A program made the translations under genes and the position numbers. Positions 10,914-22,582 of a stretch of DNA of 29,343 nucleotides are shown piece after piece. The notes under the pieces are model-generated. The model was not told the DNA's origin, made no database searches, and saw nothing but the letters and a program-made list of their open reading frames with translations. Position 1 is the stretch's first letter. Every line of letters begins with the position of its first letter. Source of the DNA: Saccoglossus kowalevskii (lineage: Eukaryota; Hemichordata; Enteropneusta; Harrimaniidae); NCBI RefSeq assembly GCF_000003605.2, contig NW_003156734.1, positions 372,355-401,697 on the forward strand. Reading direction: 5' to 3'.

Positions 10914-12531
10914 ACTGGTGTGTATGGGACTTTCGAGTGTAATGGTGCATGGTGATTAGATACCGTAAAACGCGTTGAAATAGCTGCATTACTCGGGGGA
11001 AAATGTCATTATATCGTACATATTAGAGTCCGAAATTTTAAATTACGATGGTCTACATTATATAATAGTGACGTGCACGTTTTGTTTTCTAATTGGACCG
11101 TTCAATACGCCGAATAATAAAATAAAGAAATTAGAAATGTGATAAGAATAATCGGCCTCTTCCCGGTCACGTTTTCATATTTTTTTTTTGCCGACGTTGC
11201 CGCTATTCACAATAGTCAATATTTGTCGTTTTTACTCTATGGAGATCAGGAATACTATTCCGTTTTCCGACTAGTATTTTGCGAAAATAATTATTTTTAT
11301 ATGCATCACTTGATATATGGCAAGCTGTTCTAATGTTTTTTAGAGAAGGAGACGAATCGTCTTCAAATATCATAGTGGATATAGAGGGCGGCGTCTGTAG
11401 TGGTTTAGTATTCGAACAAAATGTAAATCGAACACCTGTGGTCGCTGTTACGGGGCACACGTCGTCGAATCAAAATTTTCATTTAGCAAATGTTGCATTT
11501 ACAAATGTTCGTTCCCATTGCATCAATATCATTTCAAGAATAATACGAGTGAATTTAACTACAAGAAGTGGTGTTTACTTGCGCATTTTCTCACAGTCCA
11601 AAAACTTGACAGTTTATCCAAGAGCTACAAGAGCAAAGCCTCCAATTACCCTATACTAGTATATTGTAAAATGTTTGCTAGCTTGTTATTTTAGCTAATC
11701 CATAATTTTGCTAATTTAAGATGTCGATAATTTAAATTATATTCAAAGTCACAGTGAGATTGTTATCTAAATCAAATTCGCTAAATAGCATGTATAGATA
11801 ACAAGTTGTGCATGGCAAATAATGATAAGGGGCGTAATATGATGGCGGCGCCTGGATAATCCGCACAATAGCACTGACATGACACGTAGATAAGACAATT
11901 TTTCAGTTGAGTGTGATAGGTATTTTTGATGGTTAAAAACCTTTCACTTAGGTAACCGGGATTCGGTCGTTTCCACGCTAGGCTAACAAAAGACACACAC
12001 GAGCTTCGTTCATGTTCCCAAAACGATTCTCTCCCAAGTCCCTGGTTTTCACCCGAGACAGCATTAAATCCATCTTTATTTCTTGTCACCCCTTAACCAA
12101 TTACAATCAGTATAAGAGACTCCAAGGCCTTGCCTTCCAACAAACAACCAATCACATGAAAGTTTTACACATCATAATCAATTAATTACTCGTCAAGCTG
12201 TCTAGAGAAAACATTTCTATATATTGTCAACGCTAACTAATATTGATGGGGTAATAATCTCGCACTAACATTCCACCAAGATACTACCTTAGTTTAAAAT
12301 CGCAAACAACATTGGTTTAGAATTACAGCTACTGTCTTGTATCTTAAAAACTGCAGAGTCATAAGATGTTTTTGGTTGATTTCGACCAGCTCGCCATCTG
12401 GTCTTGTCATTAACCTTTATCAGTATATGTCATGGCAACCACTGTCAAACTGACTGAAATATAAATCATGATATGAGCATAAATTTCTGACTTTTATGTA
12501 CGTGTTGACAATATGAGTCTTTGTAGTTAGC

Positions 12532-12840
12532 GCGTCTGTCCGTTCCACTGATATCTCAAGAAAAATATGTTGGTTTTTGGTGAAATGTGATGCATAAATG
12601 CTCTGGGCTAATGCGCAGATTTGATAAGGTTTTGGTCGAAATCCATGATAATTAGCTAATTTTTAGCTTTTTCATGACTGTTCCACTGATATCTAATGAA
12701 CAACTCATTGGATTTTGATGAAACTTGGTACATATATAGATGATGTAACAGTGGAGTAATGCACAGATTTCCTCAGTTAATTACCTAATTTGCATAATGA
12801 TTAGTCAATTTTCGGCTTTTACACTGACATCTCAAGTATT
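12532..12840 (+). repeat. Degenerate tandem repeat, ~138-bp period
   Basis: The phrase CCACTGATATCT occurs at 12545 and 12683, and a diverged ACACTGACATCTCAAG aligns to it at 12821; successive copies are 138 bp apart. Within the units TGGTTTTTGGTGAAA pairs with TGGATTTTGATGAAA, and TAATGCGCAGATTT with TAATGCACAGATTT, with small indels. Two diverged units and the start of a third are present. Sequences of this style (a 'GATATCTCAAGAA ... GATTTTGATGAAA' pattern) are common dispersed repeats in marine invertebrates, to my recollection. Confidence 0.7.
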
Positions 12841-13490
12841 AATTATTATAAATTTTAATAATGTAGATCACATTGTTTTCACATCTCAAATAGCAGACAC
12901 ATATTAGTTGCCAAGCCTATTGTTTGAAATTCTGAATTATTGTTTATGTCTCAAATACTCTCAGTCTTTTTAGGCTTTCAATCACGCAATAATAGTTTGC
13001 AATTCAGAGTCATTTAAAATGTCATAATAATATACATTTATTTGAACAAATCAGCATATTTTAGTTTAGCAACGTATACAAGTCTAAGTAACAATCTGAA
13101 CAATGAGCCATATTTCGAGTGCCGATTTAGAAATAAGTTATGGTCACGCTGACGTAACGTGTTTACGTCTTTAGTCTTGGTGCAAAGGGACTCACAAACC
13201 GACGTAAACCAAGTAATTGTTCCTGCAAATGCGCTGCAACTATTATCTTCAAATCAAATATAAACATTAGTCATATAACAACCTATAAATCTACCAAAAT
13301 CCAGGTTATTAGTATTTCTTCCTAGTTATGTCATGCGCAGGTTATTTGTCGAAAATTAAAAAAACACGACTCAACATGGACGTATTAACACTGACAGTGT
13401 TAGTACGTCAATTGACTCAATAAAGTTGGTATAAACGCAGTATCGTTGTGGTTAAATGTTCACTCTACATTTCACATTGTGTTTCAGGGG

Positions 13491-13508
13491 ATGAGGCGTG
13501 AGAGTTAA
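13491..13508 (+). promoter_or_regulatory. Five-codon uORF before the TRPV start
   Basis: ATG, four codons (RRES) and TAA end 13 bp before the main ATG at 13522. If the exon begins at 13488, this upstream ATG lies only four bases inside it. Such a short uORF could lower translation; its weak context (GGGATGA) suggests leaky scanning. Confidence 0.5.
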
Positions 13509-13521
13509 AAGGCTTTGCATC

Positions 13522-13821
13522 ATGGGAAATTGCCATGCTCGGATTAATAAATTGTACAACTCACTGGGTAACGACGAAGATCCAGACAGTGACTGGAAAA
13601 AACAAACCGAGGCTGCCAAACACAACGAAGTCTACAAATTAGTTAATTTTACTAATGGTGGTAAATTAATTGAAGAGTATAACACACGTGGCAAAAATGG
13701 TTTCAAAGATTTTATTAAAAACTTGCTACCGTTATACGTGACAGGAGACGGAGATGGGATAATCACTGATAAAAAAGAGTTTGCACAATTTCTACATGAC
13801 CCCACAGGAGAGAATAAACTG
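13522..13821 (+). other. iav: TRPV exon 1: cytoplasmic N-terminus
   Basis: Residues 1-100. It begins MGNCHAR, with Gly2 and Cys4 placed as in myristoylated and palmitoylated proteins (inference). VYKLVNFTNGGKLIEEY at 37-53 is the conserved opening of Inactive/Nanchung channels. DGDGIITDKKEF at 76-87 resembles an EF-hand loop but is one residue out of register. Confidence 0.9.
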
Positions 13822-16800
13822 GTAAGTTCGGAGTAAAACAGATAACGTACATTTCTCGGTGTAAATAAACACTGTATAGTAGGGTAACGCACTCTTTTCC
13901 CTAAAATGATATCGTAGTTACGACGATGATAGTTTATATATGTTTGCACGTGGTACCAGTATACCATAGAGTTCAACATAGCAGTTAGTGTAGTTCAAGA
14001 TTCCAGCCACACACACAATGTTCGTCACGAAAAATGTTTCATCGTAACTCATATTTCACAATATTAGTGTGGACGCGACTCGGGCAATGGTGGCATAATT
14101 GATACTATGTCACCTTCTTTTAGTCATTGTTTCTTTTAGGGCTTTATGTTTTCTTAAAATTCGTTACAGACTGAATAATGTCAAATTTGACACGTTAGTT
14201 GATAGATAGATATCTATCTGTTTGTCACATGAGGAAACTTTTTGCGTTAGTTTTCACCGAAAAATAGACAAAGTAGATGCACAACAATAAAATAACAATG
14301 GTGGCCACTGTATAGGTGGATAATCAGTGTCAGTGTTTACAGAATTCAGGAATTTTTGTGTAATGTTTACATAGTAACCCGTCTAATAATTTGGTGAAAT
14401 GTAGCGTTTCTATTACATTCAGGTATAGTGACAGGACAACTAAAAAACAAGAGTGAATTGTAGTGGATCAAAAACAAACTCTATTTAATCTTACACAGAT
14501 ATTCATTATGAGAATTACAGATACAACTTGAAAAATATGTGACAAACAATATAGTCAATAGCATACATGAAAAGGATTTTAATACATTCCTTTACACTTC
14601 CATTGTTAAGTGGCAGGTCACCTGATTATAGTGATCCCACAACCGTGGTTAAGTTTTGATAATACTGTAAAAGGATTGATTATTCACTGGGTTTAGTTTA
14701 TTTAGCTAACAGGAAAATGTGCTAAATTAAAATCCAGTGAATATGTAAAATTTAGCGTAGAACACATTATTTAATGATAAAACCCACTGAATATGCCTGA
14801 AATTGTAAATCAGCCAAATTTAAACCCAGTGAAAATTACTCATTTTACAGTATGTCTTAAAATTTGTTTTATTATTAGACGGAAAAGCAGTTGTTGGAAT
14901 TGTTTGAAACTGAAGTTGATTCATACATTGAAAACGAATTTGACGATCGTGGCCACGAAACCTGTTGGTCATTGTTTAAAAGAGGCGGAGTTGGAGAAAC
15001 TGCCTTACATCTTTGTTACTTAAATAATACCCATGTACATAAAGACATTGCCACGTGTATGTTAGAACTCTGCCCGAAATTGGTCCTGGATATATACGAA
15101 GGCAAGGAATATTATGGTATGTAGAAATCTTAACTTTGACCTAAAACGTTTTATCTGTGTATTGTGTTCAGAGACATAGAGGGCGCCCACGTGTGCTGGG
15201 AGCATATTCTATAAATACTCTTGGAATAGCTAGTAATTTACAAACTTACGCTCAACTGTTTCCCTGTGGATTTTCAAAACTTTCTTGTAAAAATAGGTTG
15301 TATTTCCATTTATAGGAATCTCAACTGTAATGGTGGAAGTATAGTGAACACATGATTTAGCGAACAACAAATTACAAAATTAAACAAAGTAAAATTATAT
15401 ATATATACTAAATGTCAAAATTATGAGTGAACTTATTTTTAATATTGTATGTTTCTTGGAGTTCTTTTTCAGTAGAAAACGTAAGGGTAATTGTAGTTTT
15501 TGGCAATGATAAAAGTACTAATAAGTGACGATACATATTGGTAATAATTTATCGAATGTCATGTATACGTGACACTCAGTCCCCACCCACATCAGCATCA
15601 CCGCCTACTCACAATAATACAAAACATTCATAATTGTATTCAGGTGAAAGTTGTCTACATATTGCAATAGTTAACAACGACCTACAAGCTGTTAAACAGT
15701 TAGTAGGGAAGTACAACGCCAGACTAGACCAGAAAGCTTCTGGAAGATTCTTCCTTCCTGAGGATCAACAGAAAGAAATCCGCGACTCATCGGATGACTA
15801 CTTTGGTTATGCGTATTACGGAGAATACCCATTAAGCTTTGCGGCATGTATGGGAAATGAAGATATATACGATTACTTAATTGAGATGAGTTTAAAACGT
15901 CCACATCTAGGACAAGTTGATCCAAATGCCCAGGATAGATTTGGGAACACTATATTACATATGTTGGTTATCCATGATAAACCAGTAAGTTATTATTCCA
16001 TGTATATTGCTAATATTTGGACGCTATAAAAACAACGTAAGACATTGGATCAACCTCCAGACACATGGGACAAACAATTGATGGTTATTGAAAATAGAAC
16101 GTCTTCAATATGAAATATAAGTTTGTACTACAATGTTGTCTAGCTTCCTGTTTGCACATGCGATATCTTCTATACCCAGTGAGGTTGCATAGGTTTTTTC
16201 TTCGTTCGCATCCTTTGTTCAGTGCTTGTAATATAAGCTAACCCATTACGTAATATACGTGTCATGCACTGAATTTACCTCTTGTTAGGAATAAATTTAT
16301 AAAAAAAATGTTTATATGTTTTCAGACAATGTATGCACATGTATTAAAACATGACGTCATGCCAGCCGATCCGGAGAAAAGGAACAAAGGCGAGCTTACG
16401 CCATTAGCTTTGGCCTGCAAACTTGGGCGGAATAAGATGTTTAATTTTTTAATGGAAATCGGAAGCACTGTGTTCTGGTCCTATGGTAACGTACAATGCA
16501 ATGCGTATTCATTACAAGCGGTAGATTCTATTGGACGAAATGGAAATACGGGTAAGTGCAATTATGTTCATTATCACATGACGAAATATATCAAAACTCC
16601 TATGTAATGTAACATTACATTATCACGTGACAAAAGAATGCGTTTAGCGTACGTGAGGCATTTACGTATACTAAATACTAGCGCACTAGTCGGATTGAAA
16701 GCTGGTGTCCAACGCCAGTGTTGACAGAGGCGCGTGCGATAACTGCGACCGGAACCTCAAGGTACATTCACCTGTCCCTTATTTCATTTCATTTCGGACA

Positions 16801-19800
16801 CTGTAAGAAGATGCATGTGATATGTAATCCGGATCGGTTTAATGGTAATCAATCTGGTAGCATGATGTCGATAAAATCATGCAATAATTGTTTGTAGATT
16901 GTGGACTAGAAATATGATTTTTCAAAAATCGTTCCTGTTAAGTTTGTTCGACTGGTAAATATTATTTATTTTTCTTTTAGATTGGTATTCTGCCTTAATG
17001 TTGATAGTTGATGGAAACAGTGATAACCACCTAACAATGCTATCTACCGGTGTCATTTATAAACTTCTTGAAGCCAAATGGAAGACTTTTGCAAGAGTGA
17101 GTTAATTAATAAATAATTTGGGGTTTTGGGGTTTTGGATCATATGACACTCAAACAAAAAGAAATGCAAGAACTTTGAATGAGATCATTAACAATTATTC
17201 TAGTTTTTATAAATTGTTTTCATTGGAATCCTTAAACATTTTGAAAACTATCAGTGATCGGCGCATGTAAAACACTTTTCTCAAAATACACATAATAATC
17301 ATAGATTGACACGTTTGATGTGGCGTATGTATAATCAATGCGATTATTTTTTTATTATTTCAGCGCTATTTGTTTATCCATTTAATAGTAGCCTTGATTC
17401 ACCTGTTGCTGTTATCTATATGTGTATATACCAGACCTGCTGGTAATTTAGTTGGAGACACCGATCCCACAAGTATAGTAAGTAGTAGGTCTTGATAACA
17501 TACTCAAGACATATAGAATTATGCGCCTTGTAACGTCCTCGTTTATGATAACGATACCGATAATAATTAAATACATATTTTTTTACCTTGTTACGCATAT
17601 TATATTTTAACTTTTTCACCACCTCTTCATTACAAATTCACAAAATAGTCCTGTTTATAGCCTGCATTTTCCTTCGGGAGATTTAGACAAATATAGCAAC
17701 TAAAAACTGTTTGTCTCTTGGCTCCAAAATAAGGCTTCGTTTCCAGAAACATTGAAGAATAAAAAACAAAAGGTGCAGACAAATTTGGGTGATAAAGTCT
17801 GGTGCTGAAAAGGTTGAGAAATTGCATTTTATTGCAAACAATGCGACCACAATAGAGAGTCGCGTCACTTAAAAGATAATTGAAAAAAATGACATCTCTG
17901 TAATTACAGTAACAGTGATTATACTTTATTTCAGTTACGATATTGCTGTGAGATTCTTGTTTGTTTTATTGCCATATCAAATTTTATATTCGAAATCAAA
18001 GAAATCAAAGTTATCGGTGTCCGCAGATTTCTCTCAAATTTGGTGAGTAAGAGTATTTGTGCAAAGCAAAATTTCTATTGTCTGTGCTCGGAGAAATTAC
18101 GTTAATCCCAAAGCAATGTCAAAGTTAAGTAAGATGATGTTTTTTTGACATATACGTATAATTTAGCCATATAGCATTGTCACCATTTCATATCAAATTT
18201 ATTTTACTATTAGTCAACGCAAGATGTACACGTTTCTGTTTTCTGTAAATATTTGGAAAAACTCTCAAGTTCTATGTTTAGATTCCGTATACCACAAAGA
18301 TAACTATATCTTAGATACATTGATAGAAACACTATAGGAAAACATGCGCTAAACCAGACAATCCATTTGTAAAAAGAAAACACGCCCGCTTCTCCAACTT
18401 GAGTACAGTAACCCATATTAAGTATATATTTTCGTCAACATGGAATGTCTTTCTTTTATAAACTTACTATACAAAAAAAGTCGCACATATATATAATAGC
18501 CATTGATAATATTTTCCCATTTTATCCAGTGATGTTTAGCAATTTATGGCTATCATGATTTTCCAAAGGAAAAAATGATCTTTTTAGTTGGAAACCTGTC
18601 AACTAGGTGTCATTTTAGCAGATTTGGTGTTGTAATGATATGTTTTATACTTCAATGTTGGTGTACCACATTTCCTCTTGTGTGCTGCCAGACGTGTTCC
18701 ATAAATACAAATGTTTGTTATTTGTTCCTATTAATTTGGCATAAAATGCAATAACAGTTTGTACTTCTTTTTCTATGAATTCTCAAATGTGTTATGTCTT
18801 TTATAGTCTGGTGTGCCGGCTAAAACTACCCATTTATTATCCTGTATACTCATCCTTTGCTGCATACCGCTGCGAATTGCTGGAGCTCGTTACGCCGAAG
18901 ATATATTGTTTATCACCGCTGTAGCTACAGCATGGCCACATTTGTTATTTTTCTTCAGGTAAAGTCCCAAAATTTTAGTTTCTTACATGTATTTGTAACA
19001 AAATATGGCAATTTTAGTGGATCAACTGTTACAACAACTCATATTTGTGCCTATATCTATGTATGTATCCCAACATGGCGACATGTTCCACTGGTAATTT
19101 ATTCTGTCTTTTCTTCTTTTCTCTCAGGGGTTTGAGATCGACAAACTTGGGGCCGTTTATCACTATGATTTATAAAATGATTACAAATGATTTACTGAGA
19201 TTTGGAATTATTTACTGCATCTTTCTACTCACGTTTTCTCCGTGTAAGTATTGTTATTAGTCTTTACCTGTTAATGCATATATGCATTATATATTATTTT
19301 GTTATTTCCTCTTCAGCGTTGTTCTGTCGTCATAATGGCAACCAACTTAAATGAACAATGGTCGACCCAACCCTTTTCTAGTCAGCCAACATGCGGAAAG
19401 GGGATAGCCTTTTCAGACATTTTTACCAGAAATGTAAATCACTTCTCAGATTATGGTTCTTTGTTGACGTTATGAGTAATGAATTATATGAGCCACTTTT
19501 CTGCTAAAAGCTATTTTTATTGCTTGTTTCAAATGATGTTTGAACTTTATATTTATCATTTTACTAATGAATGCTGAAATTTTATACTTAGTTCTAGACA
19601 AGTTAGCCCCCCAAAAGAGACCTTATCTGGCGGCACGTTTTTGCAAAACCTTTCAATTGAATATATTATATCATTATCCAGATATATTGAAAAAAGAAAT
19701 AGGTATTCTATTTTTGCATGATATTTATTTCCAGCACTGTATTACCTGTATAAAGATGTTGATGCAGACACTTCCGAATCGAACGTAAGAGCATTTGACA

Positions 19801-22582
19801 CTCCATATGGTACCGTAATGTCGTTATTCCATATGTCATTTGGAGAATACCCGGTAAGTTGATTGTAACATACTTCTGATGACAATAATAGTAAATATAA
19901 AATACTTAATTTCAGCTGAAAAGACATTTTGGCTGTTTTGTATGAAATTTAGATCTAAAATATAGAAAAAATTGTATTTTCACTATATTTTATTTTTCAC
20001 TGATTCATTATCTCTTCAACAAAAATAAAGAGTGAAAAGCACTTTACATTAATAACTTTAGCTATGTTGATCAGTATGCAATGCTGTGTTTTTACCTTTC
20101 CATTGAAGGCACTACTACAATTTTATATATTTAAAAATGTAATGTAGTACATTTACAGTCAGAATATTTTTTTTTCAAATATCCGTTTGAAGCCGGACTT
20201 GCATATAGCACTTATTAACTATTTGGGACACTGTTTAACTTTATTTTGTTTTTATGTGTGATTAATTACTATTGTAGGTAGTCGGTATATGTGTACATTT
20301 CACACACTCCGATTCTATTAGAACAATTACTTTTTATACATTATTATACATACCTTGTAAATTTAGAGAACCCGACAAATTAACATGTCAGCTAAATACC
20401 ATCAAATTAAAGTACAAATATTATGTATTTTATAGAAAGACGAAATATCACAATCTCGGATCCCAGTACTGAGTGTGATTATATTTGTCATCTACTGTGT
20501 GTTGACGCCTACTCTACTGCTAAGTATGTTAATTGCTATGATGTCCAATACGTTCCAATCAATTAAAGAAAATTCGAAACGAGAATGGTTGAAACAAGTA
20601 AGTATACTGAGTTTATATTTCTATTATGCTCATTCTCACCAATGATTAGACCAAGACTATTTGTATCAACCAGAATGATGCGAATCCGGGAGTAAAATGT
20701 GATATACGCCAGGAATAATAATTAATAATCAATCCTGTCATAAATATATTTTTTTTCAAAATCCTTCTCATTAACATAATTATAGAAGTAATATAAATGA
20801 CGCGATTATTTCGATGCCTAAGAAGTGGCTGTCCATAATAAAAGGCATATCTGTTCGTCAGAATAAATTAAATTAACAATAGTATATCTGTACATTTTTT
20901 CTATATAGTGGGCAATGATCATCTTAGTTTTGGAGCGTTCTCTAAGCAAAGCAAATTTAATAAGTTTACAGAAAAAATATGCCAATGCGATAGCAAAAAA
21001 GAAGTATGTTTCCAGAAAATTTGGTACTGCTTCTAAGGATAACACAGTTCCGTAAGTATAGTTATTCTTGTTTGGGGAAATCGTTTCTCGTGTTTTATTT
21101 TTGTTTTTAATATTTTTATAATGCAATAGATAAATTAAATTATCTAGTCATTAGTGTAGAACTCATGATGTTTTTAATTGCATGTTTAGTAACTATAGTA
21201 ATATACAGGTATATTATGGTTGTCAGTTGCATTCAATTGTTCTACATTTCAATTCAATCTTAGAGCCTATTGGTTCATAAAAAAATTAGGCTCGTCTTGT
21301 GATTTTTTGTGGTGTATAATGTTACTTGTTGTGTGTCCACTAAATTGAATGTCGATTTAATTAATTATTTACGTACGCCACGCTAAATTATTCAGGTATT
21401 ACAACGTTCTGTGGTCTTGTTTTCCAGAGTCAATGAAAATGGTTGTAAGAAGCAACTGCAAGAGGAGACGTGTTTGGGACTTATTCTTGTGAAAAATAGA
21501 ACTACAACTAGAGCAGAGGCAAGGAGGCAAGCCAAAGCTAACTGGAAGGTAATGTGTTCCCAATTTTGCTTACATAGTTATTATAATGTAGTTTTAATTA
21601 TGCTGGATGAACCCCGGATAGATGAAGATGTCAAGTCACTGGTCAGGTTTCTATAAATCCTAACATTGTCATATAACTTTTGTTATCACCGTTGGTGGCG
21701 TGCTTAAAGCATCCCCAATCAAGAGGAATCAGTACACACTGATTAAGCGCGCTCAGACTGTTTTCCGTATGTTTAAACATGCCTTTGTATTGGCAAACAT
21801 TTGAAACATAGTTTTTAGAAAGGTATATTTATAGTTATGATACATTGAGTGAACATGCATATAACGACTTTTCATTTTCGAAATCCTAGACAATGGATGA
21901 TTGTGACGAAACATTTTTTTTTAGAATGAAAATGGACCACATCCTTTTCTTTTATTTCATATGTTGCTCCATGCTAATGCATATTAGATAATAACAAACG
22001 TATTCACGTGTAAAAGGCCCATGCCATGAGCAGGCTGAACCAGTCGTGCGCATCCAAGTTTAAATTAATGATGTAAACGCGTTGTTGTTCTTATTAAATA
22101 TACAAATATGTCTCCAGTAATAAAACAAGTTGTCATGCTTATGGCAATGTTCTCACTCTGTCTGGTTGTCTCCGTCAATAAAAAAATACTTTTTGTTTTT
22201 TAAACAAAGATTTACTATACTTAGCATTGCTTACACTCCTATATGTAATTTTGACGTCAGAGAAACTTTTCATCACTAGAGGGCGCGACTAATTAGAAAG
22301 TGAACTTTTAGGTTTATTTGTCCATCTTTGAAGCATATTACTGACATTGATAATGACACATACTATATATTATTTTATGTTTTATGTTATAAATGTGAAC
22401 ATAACTTCGTTAATACTAATGTGTTTTTATTATAGTTTGTTGGTAGGAATACAAGAAAACAATTAATACAACAGAAACAGAGTGGTCCTAAGAGCACGGA
22501 TAGCAGTGCAACAACGTCTTCGAGTATATATGATGTTTTTACCACAATGAAAACCAAGAACATGTTTCCAACAGAGACATGA
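13522..22582 (+). CDS. iav: TRPV cation channel, Inactive/OSM-9 type (complete, 14 exons)
   Basis: A six-transmembrane cation channel subunit. Insect Inactive and nematode OSM-9 act in sensory cilia for hearing, osmo- and chemosensation, usually with a Nanchung/OCR partner. Exons: 13522-13821, 14879-15116, 15644-15984, 16326-16551, 16981-17096, 17364-17477, 17935-18042, 18807-18958, 19128-19243, 19735-19853, 20436-20597, 20909-21051, 21428-21548, 22436-22582. All borders are GT-AG, every phase agrees, and they sum to 800 codons plus TGA. The start is fixed by an in-frame TGA at 13492. Order: VYKLVNF N-terminal motif (37), ankyrin repeats (138-340), linker WKTFAR, S1-S6 (410-646), pore, TRP helix (660-683), basic tail. 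The tail motif TRAEARRQAKANWK and the S2-S3 block match Inactive as I recall it better than Nanchung. Intron lengths run from 267 to 1057 bp. No frameshift or missing exon is seen. Confidence 0.95.
14662..14853. mobile_element. MITE-like element in TRPV intron 1
   Basis: A 192-bp element has inverted ends: ATACTGTAAAA at 14662-14672 and TTTTACAGTAT at 14843-14853. A second perfect inverted pair, TTCACTGGGTTTA at 14683-14695 and its complement at 14821-14833, lies 20-21 bp inside each end, so the terminal repeat spans about 34 bp with mismatches. Taken as CTGTAAAA...TTTTACAG it is flanked by TA, as in Tc1/mariner-type insertions. There is no coding capacity. It ends 25 bp before exon 2. Confidence 0.75.
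14879..16551 (+). other. iav: TRPV exons 2-4: ankyrin repeat domain
   Basis: Residues 101-368. Ankyrin-type starts are seen as GETALHLCYL (139), GESCLHIAIVNND (180), GEYPLSFAACMGN (239), GNTILHMLVIHD (280) and ELTPLALACKLGRN (316). That is five clear repeats, against the six usual in TRPV channels; the sixth may be diverged. GRFFLPEDQQ (213) in the long finger between repeats is typical of the insect and nematode TRPVs. Confidence 0.9.
15178..15186 (+). promoter_or_regulatory. CTCF-like core AGAGGGCGC
   Basis: This copy lies in TRPV intron 2, 62 bp after exon 2, in the context CATAGAGGGCGCCCACGTG, which also contains an E-box-like CACGTG. Confidence 0.3.
16569..16635. repeat. 19-bp palindrome flanked by direct repeats, TRPV intron 4
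   Basis: ATGTAATGT-A-ACATTACAT at 16602-16620 is a perfect inverted repeat with a one-base centre. An 18-bp direct repeat (CATTATCACRTGACRAAA, two differences) occurs at 16569-16586 and 16618-16635, 49 bp apart. The second copy contains the E-box CACGTG. The arrangement starts just after exon 4. Confidence 0.6.
16981..19243 (+). other. iav: TRPV exons 5-9: pre-S1 linker and S1-S5
   Basis: Residues 369-570. The linker ends KLLEAKWKTFAR (396-407), an Inactive/Nanchung hallmark. Membrane segments: S1 410-429, S2 448-466, S3 491-507, S4 513-531, S5 about 555-575, where the sequence crosses into exon 10. PFITMIYKMITNDLLRFGI (541-559) is the S4-S5 linker and start of S5. The S4 segment lacks the regular arginines of voltage sensors, as expected for TRPV. 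Confidence 0.9.
19735..20597 (+). other. iav: TRPV exons 10-11: pore loop and S6
   Basis: Pore helix TPYGTVMSLFHM at 593-604 and filter region SFGEYP at 605-610, with Glu608 where TRPV1 has the end of GMGD and Inactive has an aspartate. The S5-pore turret is short, about 17 residues. S6 is at 619-646, ending LLLSMLIAMMSNTF, the TRPV S6 signature with Ser where Asn and Gly are usual. Confidence 0.9.
20909..22582 (+). other. iav: TRPV exons 12-14: TRP helix end and C-terminal tail
   Basis: WAMIILVLERSL (665-676) completes the TRP helix begun by KREWLKQ in exon 11; the intron falls inside the TRP box. A basic segment (AKKKYVSRKF) follows, then LGLILVKNRTTTRAEARRQ and AKANWKFVGR, the subtype-specific tail. 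The last 25 residues are rich in Ser and Thr. The TGA is at 22580-22582. Confidence 0.9.
22278..22286 (+). promoter_or_regulatory. CTCF-like core AGAGGGCGC, best context
   Basis: TCACTAGAGGGCGCGAC in TRPV intron 13 is the closest match in the window to the CTCF consensus CCASYAGRGGGCGC. A full CRE, TGACGTCA, lies 18 bp upstream at 22252-22259. Confidence 0.35.

Larger units (their letters stand above)
10317..13487 (+). other. Candidate 5' UTR intron of the TRPV gene
   Basis: A strong 5' splice site (GAGTG then GTAAGT) lies at 10317, and a 3' splice site (GTGTTTCAG) ends at 13487, just before the exon carrying the TRPV start codon. A noncoding first exon ending at 10316 would place its promoter near the X-box at 9917 and leave the other X-boxes in the intron. 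The donor at 8719 is an alternative. No ORF inside is recognisable; the longest, at 11333-11659 on the plus strand, has no known motif. Confidence 0.35.

Noticed and set aside
11333-11659. 108-codon plus-strand ORF upstream of the TRPV gene
   Set aside because: No recognisable motif, no paired splice sites, and the opposite strand is also open over part of it. It may be chance; left within the candidate 5' intron.
11781-12089. 102-codon minus-strand ORF (ends in SLAWKRPNPGYLSERF-like text)
   Set aside because: Looks more like a dispersed repeat fragment than a protein, but I could not find a second copy in the window to prove it.
17117-17140. GGGGTTTTGGGGTTTTGG tract resembling ciliate telomere repeats
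   Set aside because: Only two and a half units inside an intron; too short to be an interstitial telomere and lacking a fourth full G run for a convincing quadruplex.
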